Positions 21,771-33,094 of a DNA stretch of 64,000 bases are shown here, piece after piece. The translations under genes and the position numbers were made by a program. This DNA comes from Nilaparvata lugens (taxonomy: Eukaryota > Arthropoda > Insecta > Hemiptera > Delphacidae). The stretch's first letter is position 1, and every line of letters begins with the position of its first letter. Below the pieces are notes generated by a model. The model was not told the DNA's origin and did no database searches. It saw nothing but the letters and a program-made list of their open reading frames with translations. Location: positions 56,020,347 through 56,084,346 of the forward strand of contig NC_052507.1 in the NCBI RefSeq assembly GCF_014356525.2, given 5' to 3'.

Positions 21771-21935
21771 AGCTTAGCAGGTTGAATGCTGAGTCAATAC
21801 AGTTCGTTTGGTTTGGATGCTAAACACTCCTGAGTCATATCTGTTGGATAAAAAAGAAAAAATCTATGATTAGTAAATTATTATAATTTGTTTCAGATTA
21901 TCGAGTTGATATTATAGTCTTGATATGATGTTATT

Positions 21936-22030
21936 ATCTCCTCTCTTGATGTCAATTTCATCTAATGAATTTGATCTGATTGCAGAGAATATTAAATTTT
22001 CTATAGGTGAATGATCTAGCAATAACAAAT
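21936..22030 (+). pseudogene. Fragment of the 106-aa terminal gene (right arm)
   Basis: It matches bases about 2885-2980 of element 1 and, in reverse, 16750-16835. Only about 30 codons remain and the frame is interrupted. Inside this point the two arms no longer match. Confidence 0.65.
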
Positions 22031-22309
22031 AGAGTAATAAAGCTTGACCACATCAGTATTAGCAGATTATCAACACATTCTCTACACAAAGTGAGTATTA
22101 CTATTTCTTGCCTTCATATTACAGAATCAAACAGTGATTCATCAAGTTAATATGCAAGCTCATGTAATGTACATCGCAACAAATAACTATTAACTGAATC
22201 AGTAAATCACAATGTGAACTCTTGTAATGTGAACAGATCCATTAGTATAGTGAAGAAATTTATCAAATAGTTTCATCAAATAACTAACTAACCTTTGATT
22301 TGCGGTGTC

Positions 22310-22455
22310 CTCCTTTCACCACCTTTGTCCTCCTTCTCCTCCTTCTCCTCCTTCTCCTCCTTCTCCTCCTTCTCCTCCTTCTCCTCCTTCTCCTCCTTCT
22401 CCTCCTTCTCCTCCTTCTCCTCCTTCTCCTCCTCCTCCTCCATCTCCTCCTTCTA
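22310..22455 (+). repeat. Expanded CTCCTT/CTC microsatellite
   Basis: About 130 bp of CTCCTTCTC-type repeats. The mirrored site in the left arm (16378-16440) has only a short purine-rich run, so the expansion postdates arm duplication. The poly-Leu frame across it is an artefact. Confidence 0.85.
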
Positions 22456-22812
22456 ATCCTCCTCCACTCTAACTCTGCTGATTGCTTCTCGTGTTATCAG
22501 AGAAGGAAAGTTGTAATCATAATGTAAAACAACTCAGTGTTAGATTTCTTTTTCAAGTTAAGTGGATTTTGGAGCATATGCTGTGAGTAAAAATAACACA
22601 TGCACACACTCTCTCCCCCTAGTAATCTACAATCTACACACAAAAGTTTTCTCTCGAAATCATTGTTATGCATCATATTTCTTCATGGCAAGACTTCTGT
22701 AATCTTCCAGATAATTTGAATAATATACTTGCATATTTAAGGCTGAGTTTATGCTCAGATTGCACATGCACTGAGTCGTCAAGGACATAAATGTATAGTT
22801 TCCCTAATATTT

Positions 22813-23052
22813 TTGATGAAAGAAGAAGCAAAAGCTCGGTGTGTGGGATTTAATTCGCAATATCATTCAAGTTTCGGTAATCCAGAGGTTCTTCCTTTTG
22901 AATTGAAATTTTCCTATAGGTTGACTCCCATCTCTTTCATTGATTATTATTCCTCTTCCATAATGTTATTCCACTTATATTATTTGTTAGATCATTCTAA
23001 CCCTATAAGAACAAATAGAGTCGTCAGTGTGAGAGTGAAAAGACAAGTGTAG
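22813..23052 (+). other. Small ORF conserved in both arms (right copy)
   Basis: Partner of 15797-16006; it shares FSYRLTPISFIDYYSSSI. Function unknown. Confidence 0.3.
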
Positions 23053-23470
23053 AATAAATAACAATTTCCGCCAAAACAAACAAGATGAGAAATTTACTCC
23101 TGGTGTTTTTCTCTACATAATCAATTGTTTTTCAGAATCAGAGATGGTAACAGTATACACTGAATTAAAACGCAGCAGATAGCTTATAGAGAGAAAGAAG
23201 CATAGGCTCAGCTGAGAAAAAGTTCATCATCTTAGAGCTATCCAAAACGGCAATAACAGTGCTTGTGACAAGTTTTTGGATCAATCACATGGTGAGGAGG
23301 GATTATAAACTTCAAAGACTGAAATCTTTGCATTTTTTGAAAATTATATTAGTCATTCCTCAGATTCTGATAATCCAAAGAGAAGTCCAAATATGTGTGT
23401 TTTTATGCTCTAACACATAATGTAACCATGAGAGGACTGGAATGATCGTTGAAATTCATATATTGATCTC

Positions 23471-23740
23471 GTGGAAAACGCAGTAGGCATTGATATGGAA
23501 GGATTTGTTTTCAACAATGATTCTAACCCGTGTAAGCAGCAAGCCTTGTCACATGGAGTTCTATCTGATGAATCGCACAGTATCTATATTAAAAAATTTA
23601 ATTTTAGAAATTCGTCACAGAAAATTAAATTCCTGTTTGTTTGTCGAAACAGTGTAGGGAAACTATACCAATTGCTCAATGCTTTTGTATTTCCTTGTTC
23701 TCATGAGTCTACTACTGTCATAGGTGTGAACTACTGTTAG
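23471..23740 (+). other. Unidentified ORF in right arm (89 aa)
   Basis: It includes NPCKQQALSHGVLSDESHSI, which is also readable on the minus strand of the left arm near 15280-15330. The left copy has small deletions and stops. Conservation of the frame in both arms hints at an old coding segment, but no family is recognised and duplication alone explains the similarity. Confidence 0.3.
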
Positions 23741-25989
23741 AAATGCTATTTCTAAATAAGTCACTTGAGAAATCACTCAAACTATGAAATGATTTACATC
23801 AGTATCTCTTTCCTCATGCATGAATTTTTTTCAAAACATCAAGTTTGATTCTAATTTTATAATTCAAATCTATGTTTGGCTTCTCTAAGTCTTTCTTGTT
23901 ACTGTGTGTCAGTGGCTTCCAAACTATGAGATATCACACTTCATGAATGTTCCTTCTCCTCCAAGCATAGTAAAGGAAGAAATTATCTAACACTTAATGT
24001 GAGTGAGAATATTGTACAACAGCTAAAGCCAATGAAATTATATTATAGTGTTTTTTCACTCTCGACTTTTCACTCACTCTATCTTTGAGTGTGGGGTAAG
24101 AGTAGTGAGATGAAAAAGCTATTCATGTTGATCTGGAGAGTGATCATTTACTGTAATCCAATCTATGTTGAAAAATGTACATCTTACTAGACATAGAAGT
24201 CTCCTCATAACTAACTAAATCCCTAGACATCAGCAATATTCATTGATGAACAAAAGATCCTGACAACAAAAAAATTGTAGCAACAATATTCTGTTGCTTG
24301 TAGCAAAGTGTTAAGTTTACTCGAGCAAAGAGTATCTTACTTACATCAGAGTTTTATTGTAATCTTAATTTTCCAGCATTGTGGTGATATTAGAGTATTC
24401 CAAAAGAGGTTTTCCATGCTTGTGACAGAAACTCAATTGATAGAAAATCTATGTTTGTATTAGCTTGACATACACAAATAATTCCTCATGATCGACAAAT
24501 CTCCTTCGTCATTGTAAGGGATTGTGATCACAAGTCACTATGATCAAAATACAGTCAATGTGAGTGCTTCAAGTTCCTCTCTCAAATTTTGTATTTCTTT
24601 TACGAATTCTGCTAGTTGCTGTTCCCTGAATGTCTATGTGGCTTTCAAAAAACTCCATTTCATCTAGTTGTAGCTTATGCTTCTTGCCTGATAGCAATGT
24701 GATACAGGAGCCAAATAATCGCTGCTTCTCTCAACAATATAATAAACCCACTTTGTGCTTTCACCAACTTAATCTGAATCATGATTCGACTTTCAATTCA
24801 TTTGACTTGGAAGTAGGGTAAACTTCTTTTGAATACCTCAAGGTTTTCTTTACATGTCTCTTACACTTATCTAAATACCTAATTCCATAATTACTCAAAT
24901 ATAGCTATAATTCATAGCTTTTCATTTTTCCTTTGATAGAAAAAGTTCCTCATCCTTTGTTCTGTCTAAACCTACTTCCATAATTACTACATAAGCAAAG
25001 TTCAGTCTTAATTTGTTACTCAAATATAGCTATAATCTACTTGCTTTTCATTAATAACAGTTACTTTTAAGTACTTTCTCAGAATAACTTGTCTGTGTTA
25101 TCTCTTCCTTCCTTCTGTCTTATCTCTAAATAAGTAGTTGGATTTCATTCACTGTCATATCAGAAAAAAATTATAATATTAATCTTTTCTCGTTGTGCTC
25201 ACTCTCCATGAATGTTAGCATTGTGATCTTATACTATTTCTTGAAGTCAAACTATAATTATGATTCACTCCCTCTAGAATATTATGATTTGCTATAACTA
25301 TGATTGATCTTGTTGTCCTCTCTCATTCATCATCTTTGCTTCTTGCTCTGTGATTTTCAATCATTTGTATTTTGTCTACATTTAACAATTATTTCTTTGT
25401 CTATAAGGATTTAATTTTGGACTTTTACAGTTACATTTGAATTCAATATTCCTTCTATTTGATTGAACAAAACATAAACATCTCTTGAGATGAAAATCTT
25501 TCTTGTTACTGCATCTCAGTAAATGTGTATCATGTGTATCAACAGAACCACTGATTTTTTGTTTCACTTCAATGTAATTATGCACATTCACTTTTATCAA
25601 TTGCACTTTGCTCAAGTACTATCATAAAAGTTCCATCTATATTGCTATCTACAAATTAATACGGGTATGTTTTTAATGTTATATTCTACAATCAAGTAGT
25701 ATGTTAAACTTTACTGCGTCTAATTTTGCTTTAACTCTGATGCTCCAGTTTCTCAATTTTGGTGGTGCAGAAAATTGTATAAATTAGTAGCTGTGCAGCT
25801 TCATGGTTTTTTCTTATGACTGATCCTTTAAAAACTTTACCAAAAATAATGTACATATAGATCAATTTAAATAAAACAAGATGAATTGAATCTCTTCCAT
25901 TAAGAGAAGTGAGAAAGAGACTTAGAATGAGAGGGTAGAGTTCATAAGAATGACTCGAGGCTTCCAAGGTTGACTGTTTGCATAGAGTG

Positions 25990-26455
25990 AGATTTCAGAA
26001 TCAGTCTTCTCTGTCAGTATTACTTGGATTGTTTTAAGATTTTCACTTACCATTGCTGCAATGACAAGTCATAGAGAGGAAGGACGATTCAGTTAAATCT
26101 GTCAGTTAGACACATGCCTCAGTTCTGTTATTTCCTTGAGAAAAAATCTGTCACTGGGAGATTAATTCCCCCATGCAAATAGTGCAGTGAGAAAGAAGTG
26201 AAAAATGAGAGGGTAGACTTGAGAAGAATGTCTCGACGCTCGCTATAGCTTAGACTGAAATTTTAAAATCACTCTTTTCTGTCAGTATTACTTGGATTGT
26301 TTTAAGATTTTTACTTAGCATTGCTGCAATGACAAGTCATAGAGAGGAAGGACGATTTAGTTGAAACTGTCAGTTAGACACATGCCTCAGTTCTGTTATT
26401 TCCTTGAGAAAAAATCGGTCACTGGAAGATTCATTCCCCCATGGAGATAGTGCAC
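25990..26455 (-). repeat. 268-bp tandem repeat in right arm
   Basis: Anchors near 26183 and 26451 give the same 268-bp period as the left arm. Each unit contains two CTGTCAG iterons. Confidence 0.8.
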
Positions 26456-26489
26456 TTGGAGAATCATTTTAGCGTAGCATAAACTGCTT

Positions 26490-26920
26490 ATTGCGTGCAT
26501 AACTTCTTCTCCTTCTCTTTGAAAGCTATTGTACATGATGGAATATGATTATCGTTCCACTTAAATCTGGCAGTTGGACACACTCTTCATTTCTACTTTT
26601 TCCTCTTCTTCTTCTTTGTTCCTCTACTTCTCCCCCTCTTTGAAAGTGACTACTTCCTCCTCTCCTTCTTCTTCTTCTCTGTTCTTATTCTCTTCCTCTC
26701 TTTGGAAGGAAGCTATCATATCATTTCACTTGAATTTGCAGGTAGACACACTTCTCCTTTCCACCACTTCTCCCTCTCTTTGAAAGCGAGTACTTCTTCC
26801 TCTTCTTCTTCTTCACCATTCCTCTACTTCTTCCTCTCTTTGAAAGCGACTACTCCTTCCTCTTCTTCTTCATTCCTCTACTTCTCTAAGATAGCTATTA
26901 TACATGATAAATTTTTTTGA
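26490..26920 (-). repeat. TTC/TCC-rich spacer with iterons
   Basis: Polypyrimidine DNA with an iteron about every 170 bp (near 26552, 26724, 26925). The mirror is the GAAGAAG-rich 10480-10860 of the left arm. Open frames across it are low complexity and not genes. Confidence 0.7.
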
Positions 26921-26999
26921 ATGTGATTATTGTTTCATTTAAATCTGTCAGTTAGACAAAGATGTTTCAGTTAAAGCTGATAGTAACCTTTCTCTCGTT

Positions 27000-27650
27000 T
27001 TTCTCATTCTCCTTCTTCACTTCCAAACTCGATTCACTTTGATCTGTCAGCAGTAGAGTCAATGAATTTCTTATTCTTCTTCTTCACGTTAAAAATCTCA
27101 TAGTTAGGAGTAAGATGTTTCAGTTAAATCTGTTAGTAAGATGAGATTTTCGTTCCACTTAAATCTAGGTGTTAGACAAAGATGTTTCAGTTAAAGCTGA
27201 TAGTAACCTTTCTCTCTTTTTTCTCATTCTCCTTCATCACCTTCCAAAATCGATTCACTTTGATCTATCAGTAGGAGAGTCATTGAATTTCTCATTCTTC
27301 TTCTTCTCCATTGTTCACCTTCCAAATTCGATTCACTTTAATCTGTCAGCAGGAGAGTCATTGAATTTCTCATTCTTCTTCTTCCCCATTCTTCTATATC
27401 CAAACTCGATTAACTTTAATCTGTCAGCACTAGAGTCATTGAATTTCTCATTCTCCTTCTTCACATTCCAAACTCGATTCACTTTAATCTGTCAGCAGTA
27501 GAGCCATTGAATTTCTCATTCTTCTTCTTCTTCTCCATTCTTCTACATCCAAACTCGATTCACTTCAATCTGTCAGCACTAGAGTCATTGAATTTCTCAT
27601 TCTTCCCCTTCTCCATCTTCTACTTCCAAGGTCGTTTCACCTTAATCTGT
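27000..27650 (-). repeat. 60-80-bp terminal repeats, right tip
   Basis: Units contain TTCACTTTAATCTGTCAG, then AGTCATTGAATTTCTCATTC, then a TTC-rich spacer. Copies lie near 27032, 27250, 27330, 27406, 27474, 27557 and 27630. The left tip (10205-10400) has only about two and a half such units. Confidence 0.85.
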
Positions 27651-27818
27651 CAGTAGTAGACTAATTTAAATAGACCGTGACTATCTATAAATTAAATGGA
27701 GCATGACTAGAGAAAGAGAGAGGGAGTGAGAGAGAGAGAGAGAGGGCATCATTGTTATCATCTTCTTCTCCCTCTCCTTCTTCTTCTTCTGAAATAGAGC
27801 ATGACAGAGAGAGAGAGG

Positions 27819-27855
<37 letters not shown>

Positions 27856-28677
27856 TGAGAGAGAGAGTGAGAGAGAGAGAGAGAGGTTCTTCTCCTTTTA
27901 AGGAGCAGGGGAGGGGCGGGGAAGGTGCTGCAAGAGCGGGGGAGATGGGAGGTACATAGGATGAGTGCATGAGGAGGGGTGAGGAGAGGAAAAGTCGTGA
28001 AAAAGTATTTTAAATCTGTACTCACAGACTACTCAAGAGGAGCTCGAGAAAGGCTTGGGAAGGCCTTCCTCAACCCTGAGACACGATCCTAGTTGCAGGA
28101 AATAGCCGGTGCCTGAGGTTAGGGACCCAATGACCAACAGTGACGCTGAGTGTAAGGGACCTTCTACCTTGCTGTTTCCAACAAGAAAAGCAAGAAGACC
28201 TCGAGAAAGGCTTGGGAAGACCTTTATCGACCTCAAGATACGATCCCAGTTGCAGGGAATAGCCGGTGCCCAAGGTTAAGGACCCGGTGACCAACTACAG
28301 CAACCAGTTCCGAGGCTCTTAAACCCTGCTATTTCGGATCCTAATAGCAGGAGGACATCTAGTGGCAATCGGGAACATTCCTTCCATACCAGAGACCCCC
28401 CTCACGGCAGACACCAGATCGTTCCTGTTCCTCTCACTCCATGCCCAACCTTGTTATGCAGTGCGAAAGCACGGCCCCTCTTACCTAGAAGAGGGAAGCA
28501 TTTCTCCAAGGTACTCAAGACCCTGTTCCAATCCCCGACTCGTACGAGGGTGGTTGACGGTCACCCCACCAAGCCTCCCGTCCACTGCAGCGGCCCACCC
28601 CAGATGCCGACTGAGTCTAGCCGGCCCAGAGCGACACTGGGAATTCTGATAGAAGAAGGTGTGGGCAAAAATCTACT
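27651..28677 (+). repeat. Shared flank, LTR-like, copy 2
   Basis: It begins with ATGACTA-type repeats and GA-rich microsatellite (27710-27890). It continues through a GC-rich section with one GCAGTGCGAAAGCACGGC unit at about 28457. It ends at CTACTCA, exactly where similarity to 3331-3743 ends. What follows here is AAAT-repeat flank, so this copy looks like an LTR terminus facing outside DNA. Confidence 0.55.
28041..28350 (+). repeat. About 156-bp tandem duplication
   Basis: CTCGAGAAAGGCTTGGGAAG occurs near 28044 and 28200. The following AGTTGCAGG.AATAGCCGGTG is also repeated, giving two units of about 156 bp within the LTR-like flank. Confidence 0.75.
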
Positions 28678-29895
28678 CAGAGAATAAATAAATAAATAAA
28701 TGAATGAATTGATATGTTCAATGCTTCGCCAATTTATTCAGATATGAAACAATATTATCTCGATGGGATTCCTGAATTTCATAATTTTTTCCTATCATGT
28801 ACAGTTTAATAATTATTATTCCAGTTTATATCATGTTTATATTCATTTAAAACTGTATTGTAACAATGTTCATTGTTCCAATTGTGAATGATGAGGACAT
28901 CAACATTTCATTTCACTGCCTTGCTTTTCTGTGTTGTGTTGTGTCGACTTTGTTAGTGTGTGTAGAAGTTATAGTACTAAGAAAGTCAACGATTTTCCTG
29001 GAGCATCAGTGCTGGTTCATGACCTTATAAGGTAAGGAATTTGTGTCCGATTGATTATCAATCATGTCTTATTAGGTTAGGAATTTGGAAAATAGCTGTC
29101 ACTTGGTGGGAGAATGTATCTTAAGTTATTGTTGTACCATTCCTTTCTATTGGCGGAAATTTTTCTAGAAAATAGTAACTGCCAATCACAGTTAATGTTG
29201 ATTAGGTTCCCATCTAGTGAGGCCGTTTACAGCTGTCCATGGCAAGACGACAGAAGTGTAGTGCATTCATTCAGCATCTGACCATTGCTGCTAACAGAAC
29301 TGAAGATGTAGTCTCTCAATAGACTTTGCTTGAACTTATGTGGTGATTTGATATTTATTATGGCTTCCGGCCGGCTTTAGTCTTCCCTTTTATGTGCTCT
29401 GCAACCCTCTGTTGTAGTAGCATGTTTAGTTTGCTTGCATTCTAGAAGTTTTTTCAAAAGTAAAGAAGAGAGAGAGAGTATCAAAAATTGTCACCTCACA
29501 ATGGAGATTTTCCTCCTATAACCGCTACTAAAGGTATGTCATAGATTTATAATATAATAATTAAGGAAATTATTATCGATGAAAGCTTTCATCAAAGTAT
29601 TTATTGTAATGTAATTAAAGTATAAAAATTGAGGATAGTCCTTTTGATTCTCTTGTGTAATGGAAGGTGGTATGTGTATATTCAAAATGATAAATGTTGG
29701 AAGAAAATGAACGTTATATGTTTTGTAGAAATTTAGAGTACCTATTAGAAGGAATTGAGATTTTTAATTATTTTTGAAGAGGAAGCTATTAACCTAAATT
29801 TAAATGACAGTATTTTTGTGATATAGATTTTATTTGTTTTGCTGATTCTAATGAAAAGCTTCCTTGATTCTTTAGGGTGTTTCCTTATCATGTAA

Positions 29896-31140
29896 CAGTT
29901 TCAGTACCTTCGCAACAAAATTGACAGATTAGAAGTATTTCTTAAACAGGAGGATCCTGACATTGTTATTTTCACAGAGCATGGCTTAAAAATAAAGGAA
30001 ATGAATCAAGTTAGGATTCCAGGCTATTCACTGAGATCAGAATTTTGTAGAATAGCTCATAGAAGTGGTGGTGTATGTATATTCACTAGCAATGCTAAAC
30101 ATACCCAAACTTATGAACTGGATTTTGTTAAGAGATTTTCTGTTGAGATGGATTTAGAGGTGACGGGACTAAGGTTAAAAATTGATGATCGATTTGAGGT
30201 AGCAGTGTTAGGTATCTATAGGTCACCAAATGGAGACTGGCAGAAATTTTGTGAGCTGCTCCATACACTTTTGGAAATTACAACCGCTCGTTTCACAAAT
30301 GTTATAGTAGTGGGAGATTTCAATACCGATTTTGCCAGGCAGGATAAAATGACAGAGGATATTAGAGATATTATTAATATGAATAATTTAGAAATTAAGG
30401 TCCACGAATATACAAGAGTAACTCGAACTTCACAGACAATTATTGATAATATCCTCACAGATATAGAAGGTTGTAATGTCAGGTTAGGTAGCTCAGATCT
30501 ATCAGATCATAACTATCAAATTTTAGATGTTAAGTTGCAGGGCCAGAATCCAAGCAGAAAAAAAACTTTTGTGAAAGAAATTCAGCAATATGAGCTAGGA
30601 AATATAAATTGTTTGAAGCAGGAACTGCTTCAAGAAAATTGGAGTAGTGTTTATAACAGTTGTAACCTAAATTACAAATATAAACAATTCATTGATACTC
30701 TAAGATTTCACATTAGTGTATGCTGTCCAATAAAAAAAGTCAAAGTAAAAAGTAAATTGAACAAAGTAGATGAATGGATAACTGAAGATATTCTTACTCA
30801 AAGAAATATTGTTAGGGAAGCTTATGAGGAATTTAAATTAGTGAGGGATGTTCCGAGTGAAGTCAAATACAAATGTCTAAAGAAAAACTATGCAAAAGAA
30901 GTGTGGAAAGCTAAGTGTAAGAAAACAGCTGAAATATTAACAACTAGAACCAATTTTAACTCTGCTGTTTGGGAGGTAATTAATAGAAATGGGAGAGCAG
31001 CTCAAAAAGATACAGTTACTAATGTCCCTAGGATAATCGATGAACATGGAAATTATATGGATGATAGTATAGACATTTGTAACTTTTTCAATATGGTAAG
31101 TATTATCAACAGGTTGCATATAATCTTCAAAAGTCACTGA
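29896..31140 (+). pseudogene. LINE endonuclease region
   Basis: The frame is open from just after a TAA at 29893, earlier than the ATG at 30001. It contains the apurinic-type endonuclease hallmarks: DIVIFTEHGL near the start, YRSPNGDW, VVGDFNTDF (about 30310), a TRTSQTIIDNIL segment and SDLSDHNYQI (about 30492). This enzyme nicks target DNA to prime reverse transcription. The N-terminal region is incomplete and no ORF1 is present, so the element is 5'-truncated. The frame is lost near 31095 and continues as reverse transcriptase in another frame. Confidence 0.85.
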
Positions 31141-32995
31141 ACACTAATACTTGTAATACAACTACATTAAATGCTGAGCCAATCGAAATGGTATTCAAAT
31201 TTCATCCATTATCAAGAGATGAGTTGTCAAGAATAATAAAAAATTTGAATAACAAAAAAACAGTAGGATTGGATGGGGTCTCAAGCAAAATTTTAAAAGA
31301 ATGTGAAAATGAATTACTGGACCCTTTATTGCATCTCCTTAATACTTCACTAGAGCAGGGTATTTTCCCTGATGATCTGAAACAAGGAAAAATTTTGCCA
31401 ATTTTCAAGAGCGGTGATTCTGAAAGAGTTGAAAATTATAGACCCATTAGTATTCTAAATGTAATAGGTGAAATTTTTGAAAGAGTAGTTTTAAATAGGC
31501 TATTGATGCACCTGGAAGAAATTAATTTCATATGTGATGAACAGCATGGGTTCCAGAAAGGGAAATCTACTGCAATAGTATCCCTTGTTGAAAGACTAAT
31601 AGATATAATAGATTCAGGTGAGAAGGCAGCCGCAATATTTCTTGATTTATCCAAAGCTTTTGATTGTGTGAATCATAGAATATTATTGGAAATGCTAAAA
31701 ACTGTAGGTGTGAATGGTATAGAACTAAAATGGTTTGAATCATATCTCATAGGTAGAAACCAGTGTGTTGAGCTTACCAAGGTGGATGGGAATGAAATAG
31801 TAAAAATTAAATCTCAAAAACTGGAGGTCCAGGCTGGAGTACCTCAAGGCTCAATTCTGGGTCCCTTACTGTTTCTGTTGTATGTGAACCAATTACCAAA
31901 AGAGTTAAAAGATCACAGAGCTCTGTTGTTTGCTGATGACACATCGCTTATCTTTAACAATTATTTATTAGATAGTCTAGAAATAAATGCTTTTACTGGA
32001 GTACAGTCAATTGTCCAATTCTTGAAGCAAAGGCAATTAACAATAAATAGTAAGAAATGTCAATTCCTACAATTCAAAAGTAAATATAATTCAGTAGAGG
32101 ATAGAGAAATAAATGTGTTTGTAGAGGAAAATGAATTAGACCAAGAAGAGAAAGTAGCATTCTTGGGAATTTTATTGGACAGGAAATTAACATGGCATCC
32201 TTACATTGAGAGGATACCCTATGTAATAAGATATCATCTGGGGTATTTGTCCTGCGGCAGCTTGCTAGGCTGAATGATAAAAAACTACTGTTAACTGCTT
32301 ACCATGGACTTATACTATCTCATGGTATGCTATTTTAGTATGGGGTAATTCATCTCAACAAAATATGGACAGGGTGTTTAAGATTCAGAAGAAGGCACTC
32401 AGATGTATAGAGAAAGTGAATAGGTTAGACTCTTGTAGGCCTTTATTTAAAAAGCTTGGTCTATTAACTGTGCCATCTTTGTATGTATATGAAGTTGTAA
32501 TGCATGTGAAAACGAGTGGTGTGATCCAGAATTCAGATGTTCAGATACTATCTCAGGTATGCTATTTTAGTATGGGGTAATTCATCTCAACAAAATATGG
32601 ACAGGGTGTTTAAGATTCAGAAGAAGGCACTCAGATGTATAGAGAAAGTGAATAGGTTAGACTCTTGTAGGCCTTTATTTAAAAAGCTTGGTCTATTAAC
32701 TGTGCCATCTTTGTATGTATATGAAGTTGTAATGCATGTGAAAACGAGTGGTGTGATCCAGAATTCAGATGTTCATGAGTATAATACGCGAAACAGAGCA
32801 GATTATCATATAATGGGTCACAATAGTAGGTTATTTGAACAAAAACCAGATTATATTGGTAGGAAATTTTATAACAAGCTACCTCAAATCTTGAAAAGTA
32901 ATGATGATTTGAAGATTTTCAAAAAACAAATTAAAAAATATTTAGTTGATAGAGCTTTTTATAGTGTACAAGAATTCCTTTCAAACCTAAACTAG
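31101..32995 (+). pseudogene. LINE reverse transcriptase and C-terminal domain
   Basis: The frame 31101-32273 carries RT motifs: GLDGVSSKIL, NYRPISILN, FLDLSKAFDCVNH, GVPQGSILGPLLFLLYVN and the catalytic LLFADDTSLIF. It shifts near 32200, and a 232-bp tandem duplication disrupts the following domain. The last frame (about 32555-32995) has AILVWGNSS, then a segment with CRPLFKKLGLLTVPSLY, and ends at TAG 32993-32995. With the endonuclease this belongs to a jockey/CR1-type LINE clade; the exact clade is not resolved. No functional protein can be made. Confidence 0.85.
32312..32777 (+). repeat. 232-bp tandem duplication inside LINE
   Basis: ATACTATCTCA...TATGCTATTTTAG starts at 32312 and again at 32545. 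The two units are nearly identical over about 232 bp, with a 1-2-bp indel near the start. The length is not a multiple of three, so it breaks the frame. Confidence 0.9.
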
Positions 32996-33094
32996 GTTGA
33001 ACTACTTAGTGTTAGAATTATTATGTAATAACATGACTTGTCTTATACTCCATGACTGGAGTCTTTAGGACGTAATCTTAAGAAAAAAAAAATT

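Larger units (their letters stand above)
10205..27650. mobile_element. Virus-like element 2 with giant inverted arms
   Basis: Two inverted arms, 10205-16840 and 21936-27650, flank a 5.1-kb centre. Gene remnants of the element 1 type occur on the minus strand: the BIR-like gene (18039-18956), the 91-aa gene (17740-18021) and a 106-aa gene fragment (16680-16835). A second 106-aa fragment sits on the plus strand at 21936. So the element 1 right end is represented on both sides. All genes are broken. The outer ends carry 60-66-bp repeats with CTGACAG motifs; no clean target duplication was found at about 10200 or 27650. Confidence 0.7.
21936..27650 (-). repeat. Right inverted arm of element 2
   Basis: Reverse-complement partner of 10205-16840. 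Its inner edge is exactly at a 106-aa gene fragment. Its outer edge is a set of 60-66-bp repeats before the flank at 27651. It also holds 25511-25925 and 24490-24830, which the left arm lacks. Confidence 0.85.

Noticed and set aside
22300..22527. Poly-leucine ORF
   Set aside because: Product of the CTC/CTT triplet expansion; the mirrored arm lacks it.
27681..28025. Leu/Ser-rich ORFs over the GA-rich tract
   Set aside because: Microsatellite translation only.
31088..31104. GTAAGT...CAG looking like a tiny intron in the LINE
   Set aside because: At about 17 bases it is far too short for splicing; a simple frameshift fits.
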